A stretch of DNA of 64,000 bases from Streptomyces diacarni (GTDB lineage: Bacteria; Actinomycetota; Actinomycetes; Streptomycetales; Streptomycetaceae), in NCBI RefSeq assembly GCF_003323715.1, contig NZ_QOIN01000028.1, forward strand, positions 248,001 to 312,000, in the 5' to 3' direction. Of this stretch, positions 35,553 to 45,201 are shown in pieces. The notes under the pieces are model-generated. The model saw only the letters and a program-made list of their open reading frames with translations, did no database searches and was not told the DNA's origin. The position numbers and the translations under genes are program-made. Numbering within the stretch: position 1 is the first letter of the stretch; each line of letters begins with the position of its first letter.

Positions 35553-37064
35553 ATGACCGTACGGCGCGTAATGGGCATCGAGACCGAGTACGGGATCTCC
35601 GTGCCCGGGCACCCCAACGCCAATGCCATGCTCACCTCGTCCCAGGTGGTCAACGCCTACGCGGCCGCGATGCACCGGGCGCGGCGCGCCCGCTGGGACT
35701 TCGAGGAGGAGAACCCGCTGCGGGACGCCCGCGGCTTCGACCTGGCCCGTGAGTCGGCCGACGCCACCCAGCTGACCGACGAGGACATCGGTCTGGCCAA
35801 CGTCATCCTCACCAACGGAGCGCGCCTCTACGTCGACCACGCCCACCCCGAGTACAGCGCCCCCGAGGTCACCAATCCGAGGGACGCCGTGCTGTGGGAC
35901 AAGGCGGGGGAGCGGATCATGGCCGAGGCCGCCGAACGGGCGGCCGAGGTGCCGGGTACGAGCCCCATCCACCTCTACAAGAACAACACCGACAACAAAG
36001 GCGCCTCCTACGGCACGCACGAGAACTACCTGATGAAGCGGGAGACCCCCTTCTCGGACATCGTGCGGCACCTGACCCCGTTCTTCGTCTCCCGCCAGGT
36101 CATGTGCGGCGCGGGACGCGTGGGGCTGGGCCAGGACGGCAGCGAGCACGGGTTCCAGCTCAGCCAGCGCGCCGATTACTTCGAGGTCGAGGTCGGGCTG
36201 GAGACCACGCTCAAGCGCCCCCTCATCAACACCCGCGACGAGCCGCACGCCGACGCGGAGAAGCACCGCAGGCTGCACGTGATCATCGGGGACGCGAACC
36301 TCTCCGAGGTCTCCACCTACCTGAAGCTGGGGACCACCGCGCTGGTGCTCTCCATGATCGAGGACGGCTTCATCGCGGTGGACCTCGCCGTCGACCAGCC
36401 GGTACGCACCCTGCACCAGGTCTCGCACGATCCGACGCTCGCCCAGCTGATCACCCTGCGTGATGGACGCACTCTGACGGCGGTCCAGCTCCAGATGGAG
36501 TACTACGAGCTCGCCCGCAAGTACGTCGAGGAACGCTGGGGCGCGGACGCGGACGACCAGACGCGCGACGTGCTGGCCCGCTGGGAGGACGTGCTCGGCC
36601 GGCTGGAGCGCGACCCCATGAGCCTGTCCAGGGAGCTGGACTGGGTCGCCAAGCGCGAGCTGATGGAGGGCTACCGCCGCCGTGACCAGCTCGACTGGGA
36701 CGCTCCCAGGCTCCACCTGGTGGATCTCCAGTACGCGGACGTGCGCGGCGACAAGGGCCTCTACAACCGCCTCGTCTCCCGCGGCTCGATGCAGCGCCTG
36801 CTCTCGGAGGAGGAGGTCAAGGAGGCGGCCTTCAAGCCTCCCGAGGACACCCGTGCCTACTTCCGCGGCCGCTGCCTGGAGCAGTACGCCGACGACGTGG
36901 CCGCCGCTTCCTGGGACTCGGTGATCTTCGACCTGCCGGGTCGTGACTCTCTGCAACGGGTTCCCACGCTGGAGCCGCTGCGGGGTACCCGCGAGCACGT
37001 CAAGGAGCTGCTGGACCGCTGCCGGACGGCGGAAGAGCTGGTCAAGGTGTTGTCCGGGAACTGA
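35553..37064 (+). CDS. dop: Deamidase of Pup / depupylase
   Basis: A 503-residue carboxylate-amine-ligase-fold enzyme that converts the C-terminal Gln of Pup to Glu and removes Pup from substrates. The start [20 protein letters not shown] is typical. The insertion after residue 38 ([22 protein letters not shown]) is the Dop-loop absent from PafA. Conserved ATP/Mg segments include [20 protein letters not shown] and [20 protein letters not shown]. Upstream AAGGAGGGCAGC is a good Shine-Dalgarno. Pup here ends in Gln, so Dop is required. Confidence 0.96.
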   Translation: MTVRRVMGIETEYGISVPGHPNANAMLTSSQVVNAYAAAMHRARRARWDFEEENPLRDARGFDLARESADATQLTDEDIGLANVILTNGARLYVDHAHPEYSAPEVTNPRDAVLWDKAGERIMAEAAERAAEVPGTSPIHLYKNNTDNKGASYGTHENYLMKRETPFSDIVRHLTPFFVSRQVMCGAGRVGLGQDGSEHGFQLSQRADYFEVEVGLETTLKRPLINTRDEPHADAEKHRRLHVIIGDANLSEVSTYLKLGTTALVLSMIEDGFIAVDLAVDQPVRTLHQVSHDPTLAQLITLRDGRTLTAVQLQMEYYELARKYVEERWGADADDQTRDVLARWEDVLGRLERDPMSLSRELDWVAKRELMEGYRRRDQLDWDAPRLHLVDLQYADVRGDKGLYNRLVSRGSMQRLLSEEEVKEAAFKPPEDTRAYFRGRCLEQYADDVAAASWDSVIFDLPGRDSLQRVPTLEPLRGTREHVKELLDRCRTAEELVKVLSGN

Positions 37065-37148
37065 CGCGAGGGCCGAATCATGGCTATTCGGTCCGCCGGG
37101 CGGGAATCATCGGGGTGGTTCCCGGACGTTGAAGCAACCAAGGAGCCG

Positions 37149-37171
37149 ATGTCAGTCCCGGCTTGTAGGGT
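37149..37171 (+). promoter_or_regulatory. Degenerate PafBC-type promoter upstream of pup
   Basis: ATGTCAGTC, 8 nt, TAGGGT: correct spacing and -10, with 7 of 9 bases of the upstream element. The predicted start near 37178 gives a leader of about 44 nt before the pup ATG. Confidence 0.45.
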
Positions 37172-37221
37172 CTGATCTTGTACGTTCCGCGTGCATCACC
37201 GAACCGAGCGGGGTGAGGGAA

Positions 37222-37440
37222 ATGGCGACCAAGGACACCGGCGGCGGACAGCAGAAGTCCACCCGCCACACCGAGGAGACCGAGGAGCAGGCGCAGGACG
37301 CGCAGGCTTCGGAAGACCTCAAGGAGCGCCAGGAGGCGCTTTCCGACGATGTGGACTCCGTCCTCGACGAAATCGATGATGTGCTCGAGGAAAACGCGGA
37401 GGACTTTGTTCGGAGTTTCGTTCAGAAGGGTGGCCAGTGA
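37222..37440 (+). CDS. pup: Prokaryotic ubiquitin-like protein Pup
   Basis: A 72-residue, acidic, mostly disordered protein beginning MATKDTGGGQQKSTRHTEET and ending QKGGQ. The C-terminal Gln must be deamidated by Dop before PafA links it to lysines of target proteins. The helix-prone central part (LKERQEALSDDVDSVLDEID) binds the Mpa/ARC coiled coil. Start ATG 37222 is preceded by GTGAGGGAA. A hairpin begins one base after the stop. Confidence 0.97.
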   Translation: MATKDTGGGQQKSTRHTEETEEQAQDAQASEDLKERQEALSDDVDSVLDEIDDVLEENAEDFVRSFVQKGGQ

Positions 37441-37441
37441 T

Positions 37442-37464
37442 TCTCCCTTCGAAGCGAAGGGAGA
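37442..37464 (+). terminator. Hairpin directly after pup
   Basis: A perfect 10-bp stem (TCTCCCTTCG with CGAAGGGAGA) closes a 3-nt loop and starts 2 nt after the pup stop. It lacks a T-run. It may attenuate read-through or stabilise the pup end of a pup-prcBA message. Confidence 0.55.
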
Positions 37465-37742
37465 GGTCCGGGTGGGCGGAGGTGCGTGCCGCCGACGGCG
37501 CCTGTCCCCGGCGGCCTTCGGGCGCCGCAGGGGCCGGGCCGGACGGCTCGCCACGGGAGCGCCGCCCGCGTGCGCGTACCCGAGCGGCAGGGCCGAAGAC
37601 CGCGCCCGGAGCATGTGGATCACGATCATGAGCCGGGTAAGGTCCGGGGCGTACCGTGCTTCAGCCGCGACGGAGTGCTGGGGCACCGAGAGGATCGGTC
37701 GGACGCCCGTCGGCGCGCGGCCGCCTATGTGGAAGGAAACGT
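37465..37742. other. Gap between pup and prcB without a convincing gene
   Basis: Some Streptomyces have a small gene between pup and prcB. Here the frames (for example the GTG at 37437 overlapping the pup stop) give only Arg/Ala/Pro-rich translations with no recognisable domain. AAGGA-like bases at about 37731-37738 serve prcB. Confidence 0.5.
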
Positions 37743-38588
37743 GTGGAAGCCGAAATTCGTAGCACCGGGCGTCTACCTGCTGCCTTCCTGACGCCGGGGT
37801 CGTCGTCGTTCATGGACTTCATGTCCACCCACGCGCCAGAGCAGCTGCCGGGCAACCGGTCGCTGCCGCCCGTCGAGGGCGCCGTCCAGGCGCCGCACGG
37901 GACGACGATCGTGGCCGCGACCTTCGCCGGCGGCGTCGTCCTGGCCGGGGACCGGCGGGCGACGATGGGCAACGTCATCGCGCAGCGCGACGTCGAGAAG
38001 GTCTTCCCGGCCGACGAGTACTCGGCGGTGGGCATCGCGGGCACCGCGGGCCTCGCCGTGGAGATGGTCAAGCTCTTTCAGCTGGAGCTGGAGCACTTCG
38101 AGAAGGTGGAGGGCTCCACGCTCTCCCTGGAGGGCAAGGCCAACCGCCTCTCCACGATGATCCGCAGCAATCTGGGGATGGCCCTGCAGGGGCTCGCCGT
38201 GGTCCCGATGTTCGCCGGGTACGACGTGGACAGGGACAGGGGCCGCATCTTCTCCTACGACGTGACGGGCGGCCGCTCGGAGGAGTACGGCTTCGCCGGT
38301 GTCGGCTCGGGCTCCGTCTTCGCCCGCGGCGCGCTCAAGAAGCTGTACCGGGAGGAGATGACGGAGGAGCAGGCGGCCACCGTCGTCCTCCAGGCCCTCT
38401 ATGACGCCGCGGACGACGACTCGGCCACCGGCGGCCCCGACCTGACGCGCCGCATCTACCCGATCGTGGCGACGATCACCCAGGACGGTTACCGCAGGCT
38501 CGGCGAGGACGAGGTCTCCGGGCTGGCCCAGGCGGTCTACGACGGCCGCCTCCAGCAGCCCAACGGCCCGCAGGCCCCGGCCTCCTAG
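37743..38588 (+). CDS. prcB: 20S proteasome beta subunit
   Basis: A 281-residue Ntn-hydrolase that forms the two inner heptameric rings. The start is GTG 37743 ([20 protein letters not shown]), with GGAAGGAAAC before it. A 53-residue propeptide precedes the catalytic Thr54 (APHG followed by [13 protein letters not shown]), exposed by autocleavage. Catalytic Asp/Lys and the DRRATMGN loop are present, as is the S/DG segment AVGIAGTAG. It lies 53 nt upstream of prcA. Confidence 0.96.
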   Translation: MEAEIRSTGRLPAAFLTPGSSSFMDFMSTHAPEQLPGNRSLPPVEGAVQAPHGTTIVAATFAGGVVLAGDRRATMGNVIAQRDVEKVFPADEYSAVGIAGTAGLAVEMVKLFQLELEHFEKVEGSTLSLEGKANRLSTMIRSNLGMALQGLAVVPMFAGYDVDRDRGRIFSYDVTGGRSEEYGFAGVGSGSVFARGALKKLYREEMTEEQAATVVLQALYDAADDDSATGGPDLTRRIYPIVATITQDGYRRLGEDEVSGLAQAVYDGRLQQPNGPQAPAS

Positions 38589-38641
38589 GCCCGGACACCC
38601 CGGACATCGCATCCATACGGACAGGAAGGGACGGATAGCCG

Positions 38642-39379
38642 GTGTCGACGCCGTTCTATGTGTCGCCCCAGCAGGCAATGGCCGACCGCGCGGAGTATGC
38701 CCGCAAGGGCATCGCGCGTGGCCGCAGCGTGGTCGTGTTGCAGTACGCGGACGGCATCGTCTTCGTCGCCGAGAACCCTTCTCGGGCGCTGCACAAGGTC
38801 AGCGAGATCTATGACCGCATCGCCTTCGCGGCGGTCGGCAAGTACAACGAGTTCGAGAACCTGCGCATCGGCGGCGTGCGCTACGCCGACCTGCGTGGGT
38901 ACACCTACGACCGCGAGGACGTCACCGCACGCGGTCTGGCCAACGTCTACGCCCAGACGCTGGGCACCATCTTCTCCTCGAATGCCGAGAAGCCCTACGA
39001 GGTCGAGCTGATCGTCGCGGAGGTGGGCGCGGCCCCCGAGGACGACCAGATCTACCGCCTGCCGCACGACGGCTCCATCGTGGACGAGCACGGCTCGGTC
39101 GCTGTCGGCGGCAACTCGGACCAGATCGGCAGCTACATGGACCAGCGGCACCGGGAGGGAATGTCGCTGGGCGAGACGCTGAAGCTGGGCGCCGTGGCGC
39201 TGGCGCGGGACAGCAACGGCGGCGAGCGGGAGCTGTCGGCGGAGCAGTTGGAGGTTGCCGTGCTCGATCGGCAGCGCTCCCAGAAGCGCAAGTTCAAGCG
39301 TGTCCCGGCAGCGCAGGTGGCCCGTCTGCTGGAGGAGACGCCCGCCCCGGAGGCGAGGGAGGACTCCTCGGAGGAGTAA
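38642..39379 (+). CDS. prcA: 20S proteasome alpha subunit
   Basis: A 245-residue outer-ring subunit. It has the alpha-type N-terminus [20 protein letters not shown], which gates the pore, and lacks a catalytic Thr. The tail ([15 protein letters not shown]) is acidic and disordered. GTG start with GGAAGGGACGG-type Shine-Dalgarno. Co-transcribed with prcB. It receives the C-terminus of ARC. Confidence 0.96.
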   Translation: MSTPFYVSPQQAMADRAEYARKGIARGRSVVVLQYADGIVFVAENPSRALHKVSEIYDRIAFAAVGKYNEFENLRIGGVRYADLRGYTYDREDVTARGLANVYAQTLGTIFSSNAEKPYEVELIVAEVGAAPEDDQIYRLPHDGSIVDEHGSVAVGGNSDQIGSYMDQRHREGMSLGETLKLGAVALARDSNGGERELSAEQLEVAVLDRQRSQKRKFKRVPAAQVARLLEETPAPEAREDSSEE

Positions 39380-39517
39380 CCGGCGACGGCCCGGGGCCCG
39401 GCGTTCGGCGCAGCGCTCCGGGCCGCGGGCGGCCACGCGCCGACGCCCGGCGGGTGTCGGGCTCGGGCGGCGCCGGCCGCTCACCGGATTTTCAGGTGCC
39501 CGGCGGCCGCCGGGTCG

Positions 39518-40576
39518 TCACAGTGTGGGGCGCGGGCCGGTCGAGCCGCGCTCCAGCAGGCGTACCGGCAGCCGGACCGGTCGGGGCGCCCGTCCTTCCA
39601 CGACGGCCAGCAGCGCCTCCATGCCGGCTGCCCCCACCTGCTGGGCCGGCAGTGCCACGGTGGTGAGTTCGGGCTCCACGGCGGTGGCCAGCGTCAGGTC
39701 GTCGAACCCGGTCACCGACATCTCCTCCGGCACCCGCACGCCGAGCCGCCGCGCGGCCTTCAACGCTCCGGCGGCCAGCAGATCGTCGTCGCACACCAGC
39801 GCGGTCGGGGTGTCTGCGTCGCTCTGCGCCAGCACCCGGGTGGCCGCGTCCAGCCCGCCCGCCACGCTCAGGGGCGCCCGTTCGGTGCGCACCACGGCGC
39901 CCCCGCCCGTCCGCAGGGCGCCTGCGAGGGCGTCCGCTCGCGCGGTGAAGGTCCAGGAGTCCACGTCGGCCGCGAGGTGGGCGACGTTCCGGTGACCGAG
40001 CGCGAGCAGATGAGCCGTCACCTGCCGCATGCCGTTCGCGATGTCGACGTTGACGGTGGCGTCGCAGTCCCCCTCGTCGCTGTCCAGCATCACCAGGGGC
40101 AGGCCCTCGCCGCGCAGGGTGGCGAGGGCTTCGGGGGCCATGGAGGAGGCGATGACGCCGTCCAGGGCGGTGCGGGCCGAGGCGAAGGGGTCGGGCGCCT
40201 TCTCGATGCCCTCGGGGGAGGGGTAGAGGACGATTCCGAAGTCGTGTGAGGTGGCGACCTCGACGGCTCCTTGGTGCACGGCGGCGAAGAACTCCCCGGT
40301 GAGGGCGGGGACGACGAGCAGCGCGGTGCGGGTGCGGCCGAGGCGCAGGGTGCGGGCGGCCAGGTTGGGGCGGTAGCCGAGGGTGCGGGCTGCGGCGCGT
40401 ACGGCCTCGGCGGTGCGGGGCGAGACTCTGCCCTCCCATTTGCCGCCGAGGACGAGCGAGACGGTGGCCTGGGAGACCCCGGCCGCGTCCGCCACGTCGT
40501 GTCCTGTGGGGCGCGCGGAGCGGGCCGCCTGGTGGCGGCGCGGGGTTCCGCCGTCTTCGGTGTGCTGTGCCGGCAC
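39518..40576 (-). CDS. LacI-family transcriptional regulator
   Basis: A 352-residue repressor. The start is GTG 40576 (VPAQHTEDGG), with AAGGAG 6 nt upstream. The N-terminal helix-turn-helix is TGHDVADAAGVSQATVSLVL (about residues 24-43), followed by the hinge GYRPNLAARTLRLGRT and a periplasmic-binding-type effector domain with CDDDLLAAGALKAARRLG and SVTGFDDLTLA. It is divergent from an MFS gene, with two TACGTA boxes between them. It probably controls that exporter; the effector is unknown. The pair interrupts the proteasome genes. Confidence 0.9.
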   Translation of the reverse strand: MPAQHTEDGGTPRRHQAARSARPTGHDVADAAGVSQATVSLVLGGKWEGRVSPRTAEAVRAAARTLGYRPNLAARTLRLGRTRTALLVVPALTGEFFAAVHQGAVEVATSHDFGIVLYPSPEGIEKAPDPFASARTALDGVIASSMAPEALATLRGEGLPLVMLDSDEGDCDATVNVDIANGMRQVTAHLLALGHRNVAHLAADVDSWTFTARADALAGALRTGGGAVVRTERAPLSVAGGLDAATRVLAQSDADTPTALVCDDDLLAAGALKAARRLGVRVPEEMSVTGFDDLTLATAVEPELTTVALPAQQVGAAGMEALLAVVEGRAPRPVRLPVRLLERGSTGPRPTL

Positions 40577-40609
40577 GGAAAACTCCTTCACCGCGGCTCG
40601 CTCGCATGG

Positions 40610-40635
40610 TACGTATGGCGAGCGCGTTATACGTA
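40610..40635. promoter_or_regulatory. Paired TACGTA boxes between lacI and MFS gene
   Basis: TACGTA occurs at 40610-40615 and again at 40630-40635, exactly 20 bp apart (about two helical turns). The second overlaps a -10-like TATACG (40628-40633) 7 nt before the ATG at 40641. Flanking bases CGCTCGC and GCGAGCG form an inverted repeat around the first box. Candidate LacI-family operator. Confidence 0.55.
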
Positions 40636-40640
40636 AAACT

Positions 40641-41981
40641 ATGACCGAGGGGTGGGGTGGAATGGCGACGGGCTACGCCGAACTGCTGCGGGCCAGGCAC
40701 GCGGTGCGCCTGCTGGCGGGAACACTGGTGGGCAGGCTGCCGAACGCCACGGGGCCGATCGCGATCGCGCTCTTCGTCCGCGCGGAGGGCGGCAGCATGA
40801 CGCTCGCCGGTGCGCTCTCCGCGTTCTACGGGCTCGCCACGGCGTTCGGCCAGCCGATGCTGGGCCGCCTGGTGGACCTGTTCGGGCAGCCCAGGGTGAT
40901 GCTGCCCGCCGCGGTGCTCTCCGCGCTCGGCGCCGGCACGCTCGCCCTCACGGGGGTCGGCCTGCTGCCGCTCGCCTGCGCCTGCGTACTGGTGTTCGGA
41001 GTGTGCACACCGCCGCTCGAGGGCGGTCTGCGGGCGCTGTGGCCCAGCGTGCTGCGCCGCCAGGAGCAGGTCCACACGGCCTACGCGCTCGACGCCGTCG
41101 CTCAGGAGGTGATGTTCGCGGCGGGACCACTGCTGGTGACGCTGCTGGTCGCGGGGTGGAGCGAGGCGGCCGCGCTGCTGGTGGTCAACGCGCTGGGAGT
41201 GCTGGGCGCCCTCTCGGTCGTGCTCTCGCCCCCGTCCCGCCGCTGGCGGTCGGCGCCCCGTACCCCGCACTGGCTGGGCGCGCTGCGCTCGCCCGGGCTG
41301 AAGGTGATGCTGGCGTCGTTCTTCTTCGTCGGCCTGGCGCTGGGCACGTTCGCGCTGGCCGCCGTCTCCTACGCGGACGACCACGGCGACACGCTCATCT
41401 CGACGTACCTGCTGGCGGCCCAGGGCGCCGGCGCGCTGGTGGGCGGCGTCGTCTACGGGGGGCGCGGCTGGCCGGGCAGCCACGAGGGCAGGCTGCTGGC
41501 GCTGGTGGGCCTGTTCGCGGCGGGAAATCTGCCGCTCGCCCTGGTGCCCGGTGTACCGCCGATGGTGGCGCTGGGCGCCCTGTCGGGATGCTTCCTGGCA
41601 CCGTCGCTGGCGTGTGCGTTCGTGGTCGTGGACCGGCACGCGCCGTCCGGCACGGTGACCGAGGCCTTCTCGTGGCTGGTGACGACGTTCGGCGTGGGCG
41701 CCGCAGCGGGCACCGCCGTGGTGGGCACGGTCCTCGAGACGGCCGGTACGGGGGCCGGATTCGCGCTGGCGGGGGCCGGGGGACTGGCGGCGCTCGGCGT
41801 CATGCTGGCGGGGCGGAGGGTGCTGCGCCCGCCGGAGGGTGACGCCCGCGGTGCGGTGACCGGCTCCCCGGCCCGGCCGCCGGGCGGGGAAACCCCGCAG
41901 CCGGAGGCGGAAACCCGAGCCCCAGGTGCGCAAACAGATCGGAACGGTGAGCCGGAACCCGGTTTCAGATCGTCTCTGTAG
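40641..41981 (+). CDS. Major facilitator superfamily transporter
   Basis: A 446-residue protein with about 12 membrane helices and a hydrophilic tail of about 45 residues. LVGRLPNATGPIAIALFVRA opens helix 1, and GQPMLGRLVDLFGQPRVMLP matches the MFS loop 2-3 motif G-x-x-x-D-x-x-G-x-x. Two starts are possible: ATG 40641, which sits 7 nt after a -10-like hexamer (leaderless), and ATG 40662 (MATGYAELLRARHA) with GAGGGG upstream. Likely a drug or small-molecule exporter under the divergent LacI-type regulator; substrate unknown. Confidence 0.87.
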   Translation: MTEGWGGMATGYAELLRARHAVRLLAGTLVGRLPNATGPIAIALFVRAEGGSMTLAGALSAFYGLATAFGQPMLGRLVDLFGQPRVMLPAAVLSALGAGTLALTGVGLLPLACACVLVFGVCTPPLEGGLRALWPSVLRRQEQVHTAYALDAVAQEVMFAAGPLLVTLLVAGWSEAAALLVVNALGVLGALSVVLSPPSRRWRSAPRTPHWLGALRSPGLKVMLASFFFVGLALGTFALAAVSYADDHGDTLISTYLLAAQGAGALVGGVVYGGRGWPGSHEGRLLALVGLFAAGNLPLALVPGVPPMVALGALSGCFLAPSLACAFVVVDRHAPSGTVTEAFSWLVTTFGVGAAAGTAVVGTVLETAGTGAGFALAGAGGLAALGVMLAGRRVLRPPEGDARGAVTGSPARPPGGETPQPEAETRAPGAQTDRNGEPEPGFRSSL

Positions 41982-41984
41982 GCG

Positions 41985-41990
41985 TAATGT
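41985..41990 (+). promoter_or_regulatory. Predicted -10 (TAATGT) of pafA, leaderless
   Basis: TAATGT lies 6 nt before the ATG at 41997, within 3 nt of the end of the MFS gene; no Shine-Dalgarno. Confidence 0.4.
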
Positions 41991-41996
41991 TCAGTC

Positions 41997-43358
41997 ATGG
42001 ACCGCCGAATCTTCGGGCTGGAGAACGAGTACGGCGTCACATGTACGTTCCGGGGGCAGCGGCGGCTGTCCCCCGACGAGGTGGCGCGGTACCTCTTCCG
42101 CCGTGTGGTGTCATGGGGCCGCAGCAGCAACGTGTTTCTGCGGAACGGCGCGCGCCTCTATCTGGACGTGGGCTCGCACCCGGAGTACGCGACACCCGAG
42201 TGCGACAGCGTGACCGAGCTGGTCACCCACGACAAGTCGGGGGAACGCATCCTCGAAGGCCTGCTGGTCGACGCCGAACGCCGCCTGCACGAGGAGGGCA
42301 TCGCGGGCGACGTCTACCTCTTCAAGAACAACACCGACTCGGCGGGCAACTCCTACGGCTGCCATGAGAACTATCTGGTGGCCAGGCACGGGGAGTTCTC
42401 CCGGCTCGCGGACGTCCTCATCCCGTTCCTGGTGACGCGGCAGCTGGTGTGCGGCGCGGGCAAGGTGCTGCAGACCCCGCGGGGCGCCGTCTACTGCGTC
42501 AGCCAGCGTGCCGAGCACATCTGGGAGGGCGTCAGCTCGGCGACGACGCGCTCGAGGCCCATCATCAACACCCGCGACGAGCCGCACGCCGACGCCGAGC
42601 GCTACCGCAGGCTGCACGTCATCGTGGGCGACTCGAACATGTCCGAGACGACGATGCTGCTCAAGGTCGGCGCCACTGACCTGGTGCTGCGCATGATCGA
42701 GGCGGGCACCGTGATGCGGGACCTGACGCTGGAGAACCCGATCCGGGCGATCCGCGAGGTCAGCCACGACATCACGGGCCAGCGGAAGGTCCGGCTGGCC
42801 AGCGGCCGTGAGGCCTCGGCGCTTGAGGTGCAGCAGGAGTACTTCGACAAGGCGCTGGACTTCTGCGACCGGCGCGGTATCCGCACGGGCCGGGTCGAGC
42901 AGGTGCTGGAGCTGTGGGGCCGGGCTCTGGAGGCGGTCCGCACCCAGGAGCTCGACAAGATCAACACCGAGATCGACTGGGTGATGAAGTACCAGCTCAT
43001 CGAGCGGTACCGGAACAAGAACAACATCACGATGTCGCACCCGAGGATCGCGCAGATAGACCTCGCCTACCACGACATCCACCGCCGCAGAGGGCTGTAC
43101 TACCTGCTGGAGCGCGGCGGCAAGGCGGCCAGGATCTGCAACGACGTGAAGATCTTCGAGGGCAAGTCGGTGCCGCCGCAGACGACGCGCGCCCGGCTGC
43201 GCGGCGACTTCATCCGGCGGGCCCAGGAGCAGCGTCGCGACTTCACGGTGGACTGGGTGCATCTGAAGCTGAACGACCAGGCGCAGCGCACGGTGCTGTG
43301 CAAGGACCCGTTCAGGTCGGTGGACGAGCGGGTCGAGAAGCTCATCGCGGGCATGTGA
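41997..43358 (+). CDS. pafA: Pup-protein ligase
   Basis: A 453-residue ligase that uses ATP to join the C-terminal Glu of Pup to substrate lysines. The start [18 protein letters not shown] carries the Mg-binding Glu pair (GLENEYG). Homology to Dop is clear ([40 protein letters not shown]), but the Dop-loop is absent. The C-terminal domain ([20 protein letters not shown], then [17 protein letters not shown]) is the Pup-binding cap. Only 15 nt follow the MFS stop. Confidence 0.96.
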   Translation: MDRRIFGLENEYGVTCTFRGQRRLSPDEVARYLFRRVVSWGRSSNVFLRNGARLYLDVGSHPEYATPECDSVTELVTHDKSGERILEGLLVDAERRLHEEGIAGDVYLFKNNTDSAGNSYGCHENYLVARHGEFSRLADVLIPFLVTRQLVCGAGKVLQTPRGAVYCVSQRAEHIWEGVSSATTRSRPIINTRDEPHADAERYRRLHVIVGDSNMSETTMLLKVGATDLVLRMIEAGTVMRDLTLENPIRAIREVSHDITGQRKVRLASGREASALEVQQEYFDKALDFCDRRGIRTGRVEQVLELWGRALEAVRTQELDKINTEIDWVMKYQLIERYRNKNNITMSHPRIAQIDLAYHDIHRRRGLYYLLERGGKAARICNDVKIFEGKSVPPQTTRARLRGDFIRRAQEQRRDFTVDWVHLKLNDQAQRTVLCKDPFRSVDERVEKLIAGM

Positions 43359-43363
43359 CGTGA

Positions 43364-43397
43364 GCATGCGCGACGCGGGCACCCGCGTCGCGCATGC
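43364..43397 (+). terminator. Terminator after pafA
   Basis: A 16-bp inverted repeat (GCATGCGCGACGCGGG with CCCGCGTCGCGCATGC) separated by 2 nt starts 6 nt after the pafA stop. Confidence 0.8.
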
Positions 43398-43629
43398 CAC
43401 GGGAATGTGACGGACGTCTCCTCGCATGCGGTCCGTGGGCCGCACGGCCGGGCGCGGCCGCGTGCTCGCGAGCAGGTGGCGGGCGGATCGGGTCTCTTCC
43501 GGACGCCCTCCGGCGCTCCGGGTCAGCCTGGCATTGACAGGTGCCGGGAGTGTGCCGTGTCGTCGGCGGTGGCGGCCTCGTTGCCGGGTCGTAGGCTGAG
43601 GCACCGTACGCACACCCCTGAACCCGCGA

Positions 43630-44619
43630 GTGGAATACATGTTGCATTTTCCCGGGGGCTCGAACCCCCGTACCCCCCGAGCCTCCCGGGCCCTTTCGAG
43701 GAAGGGCACGCGCGGCATCGCCGCGCTCGTGGCCGTGCCGCTGCTGGCCGTCTCGGCGGCGGCCTGCTCGGACGACGGCGGGTCCGACTCCAAGCCCCCG
43801 GCCGTCAGCGGGTCGTGGGGCAAGAAGCCCAAGATCGACAAGGGGGCCGGAGACCCGCCGTCCGACCTGAAGACGAAGGTGCTCAAGAACGGCGACGGGC
43901 AGAAGGTCCACAAGGGCGACGCGGTCAGCGCGCACTACGTGGGCCAGCTGTGGAACGGCAAGGAGTTCGACAGCAGTTGGAAGCGTAAGGCCCCCGCCAC
44001 CTTCCAGATCGGCACGGGGAAGGTCATCAAGGGCTGGGACGAGGCGCTGGTCGGCAAGAAGATCGGCAGCCGGGTCGAGATCGTCGCCCCGCCGAACAAG
44101 GGCTACGGCAAGAAGGGCCAGCCGCCCACGATTCCCGGCAACTCCACGCTGGTCTTCGTCGTGGACCTGGAGAAGATCGCGCCGAACAAGATCGACGGCA
44201 AGCCCGTGGCCAAGCCGCAGAACCCGCAGCTGCCCAAGGTCAGCACGAAGATCGACAAGGACAAGGCGCCGTCGGTCGAGATGCCCAAGGGCAAGGACGA
44301 GGCCCCGGACGAGCTGATCAGCGAGACCGTCGTCAAGGGCGACGGCAAGAAGTCCGTCGACGAGAAGAGCACCATCCTGACCCACTTCACGGCCAAGGCG
44401 TGGAAGGGCGGCAAGCAGCTCGACGACACCTGGGCACAGGGCGGCGCGCCCCAGGAGATCCCCGTCGCGCAGATCCCCGGCTGGGGCAAGGGCCTCAAGG
44501 GCGCCAAGGCGGGCAGCCGCGTGGTGGTCTCGGTGCCGCAGAGCGAGTTCCCCAAGGAGCAGCGCAAGCAGTTCAAGGACGGCGTCGTCTTCTCGGTCGA
44601 CATCCTCGAGGTGAAGTGA
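43630..44619 (+). CDS. FKBP-type peptidyl-prolyl isomerase lipoprotein with two FKBP domains
   Basis: About 329 residues. A basic N-terminus (SRKGTRG) and hydrophobic stretch end at VSAAAC, giving a lipoprotein Cys at about residue 46. FKBP domain 1 (about 85-190) has HYVGQLWNGKEFDSSW, GTGKVIKGWDEALVGKKIGS and PPNKGYGKKG; domain 2 (about 225-329) is more divergent (HFTAKAWKGGKQLDDTW, IPGWGKGLKGAKAGS). Members fold secreted proteins. The start is uncertain: GTG 43630 or ATG 43639. A 6-bp GC hairpin (43653-43670) lies just inside the coding region. The 270-nt gap upstream holds only the pafA terminator and promoter sequence. Confidence 0.88.
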   Translation: MEYMLHFPGGSNPRTPRASRALSRKGTRGIAALVAVPLLAVSAAACSDDGGSDSKPPAVSGSWGKKPKIDKGAGDPPSDLKTKVLKNGDGQKVHKGDAVSAHYVGQLWNGKEFDSSWKRKAPATFQIGTGKVIKGWDEALVGKKIGSRVEIVAPPNKGYGKKGQPPTIPGNSTLVFVVDLEKIAPNKIDGKPVAKPQNPQLPKVSTKIDKDKAPSVEMPKGKDEAPDELISETVVKGDGKKSVDEKSTILTHFTAKAWKGGKQLDDTWAQGGAPQEIPVAQIPGWGKGLKGAKAGSRVVVSVPQSEFPKEQRKQFKDGVVFSVDILEVK

Positions 44620-44772
44620 CCGCCTCGAGGTGAGGCGCTCGCCTCGGGGCGGGGCGGCTGCCTCGCCGTGAGGGGTGAACGCCCGCACCGGTCCGGCCGG
44701 TCTGCGCGCCGCGGCCGCGTCCGTGGCAGACTGGCGCGGTTGTCCCGCAGATTCGTTCGTAGGAGCAATTTC

Positions 44773-45147
44773 GTGAGCATCGACAAGCCCGAGGTCGACT
44801 TCCCCGAGGGCGCCCCGCCCGCCGACCTGGAGATCCAGGACCTGTGGGAGGGCGAAGGAGCCGAGGCCAAGGCTGGCGACAACGTCTCCGTGCACTACGT
44901 GGGCGTCTCCTTCTCCTCGGGTGAGGAGTTCGACGCCAGCTGGAACCGCGGCAAGCCGCTCCAGTTCCAGCTCGGCGCAGGCCAGGTCATCGACGGGTGG
45001 GACAAGGGCGTCCAGGGCATGAAGGTCGGCGGCCGCCGCCGGCTGACCATCCCCGCCCACCTCGCCTACGGTGACAGCGGCGCGGGCGGCGGGCGGATCA
45101 AGCCGGGCGAGACGCTGATCTTCGTCTGCGATCTCATCGCCGTCTGA
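44773..45147 (+). CDS. FKBP-type peptidyl-prolyl isomerase (cytosolic)
   Basis: A 124-residue single-domain FKBP from GTG 44773 (VSIDKPEVDFPEGAPP), with AGGAG 7 nt upstream. Active-site segments: VHYVGVSFSSGEEFDASWNR, LGAGQVIDGWDKGVQGMKVG, and AYGDSG, with the FK506-pocket Trp and Tyr/Asp conserved. No signal peptide, so it acts in the cytosol, unlike its neighbour. Confidence 0.94.
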   Translation: MSIDKPEVDFPEGAPPADLEIQDLWEGEGAEAKAGDNVSVHYVGVSFSSGEEFDASWNRGKPLQFQLGAGQVIDGWDKGVQGMKVGGRRRLTIPAHLAYGDSGAGGGRIKPGETLIFVCDLIAV

Positions 45148-45201
45148 CAGCAGGGAAACAGCAGGAAGCGGCGGCCGGAAACGGGCGCCGTTACCACACG
45201 G

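Noticed and set aside
37437..37631. Small gene overlapping the pup stop (endonuclease-type gene seen in some Streptomyces)
   Set aside because: The translation is Arg/Pro/Ala-rich with no catalytic motif or length match.
43640..43675. tRNA 3' end near GGGGGCTCGAACCCCC
   Set aside because: The loop begins CTCGAA rather than TTCRA and no acceptor, D or anticodon arm is found; treated as a simple hairpin.
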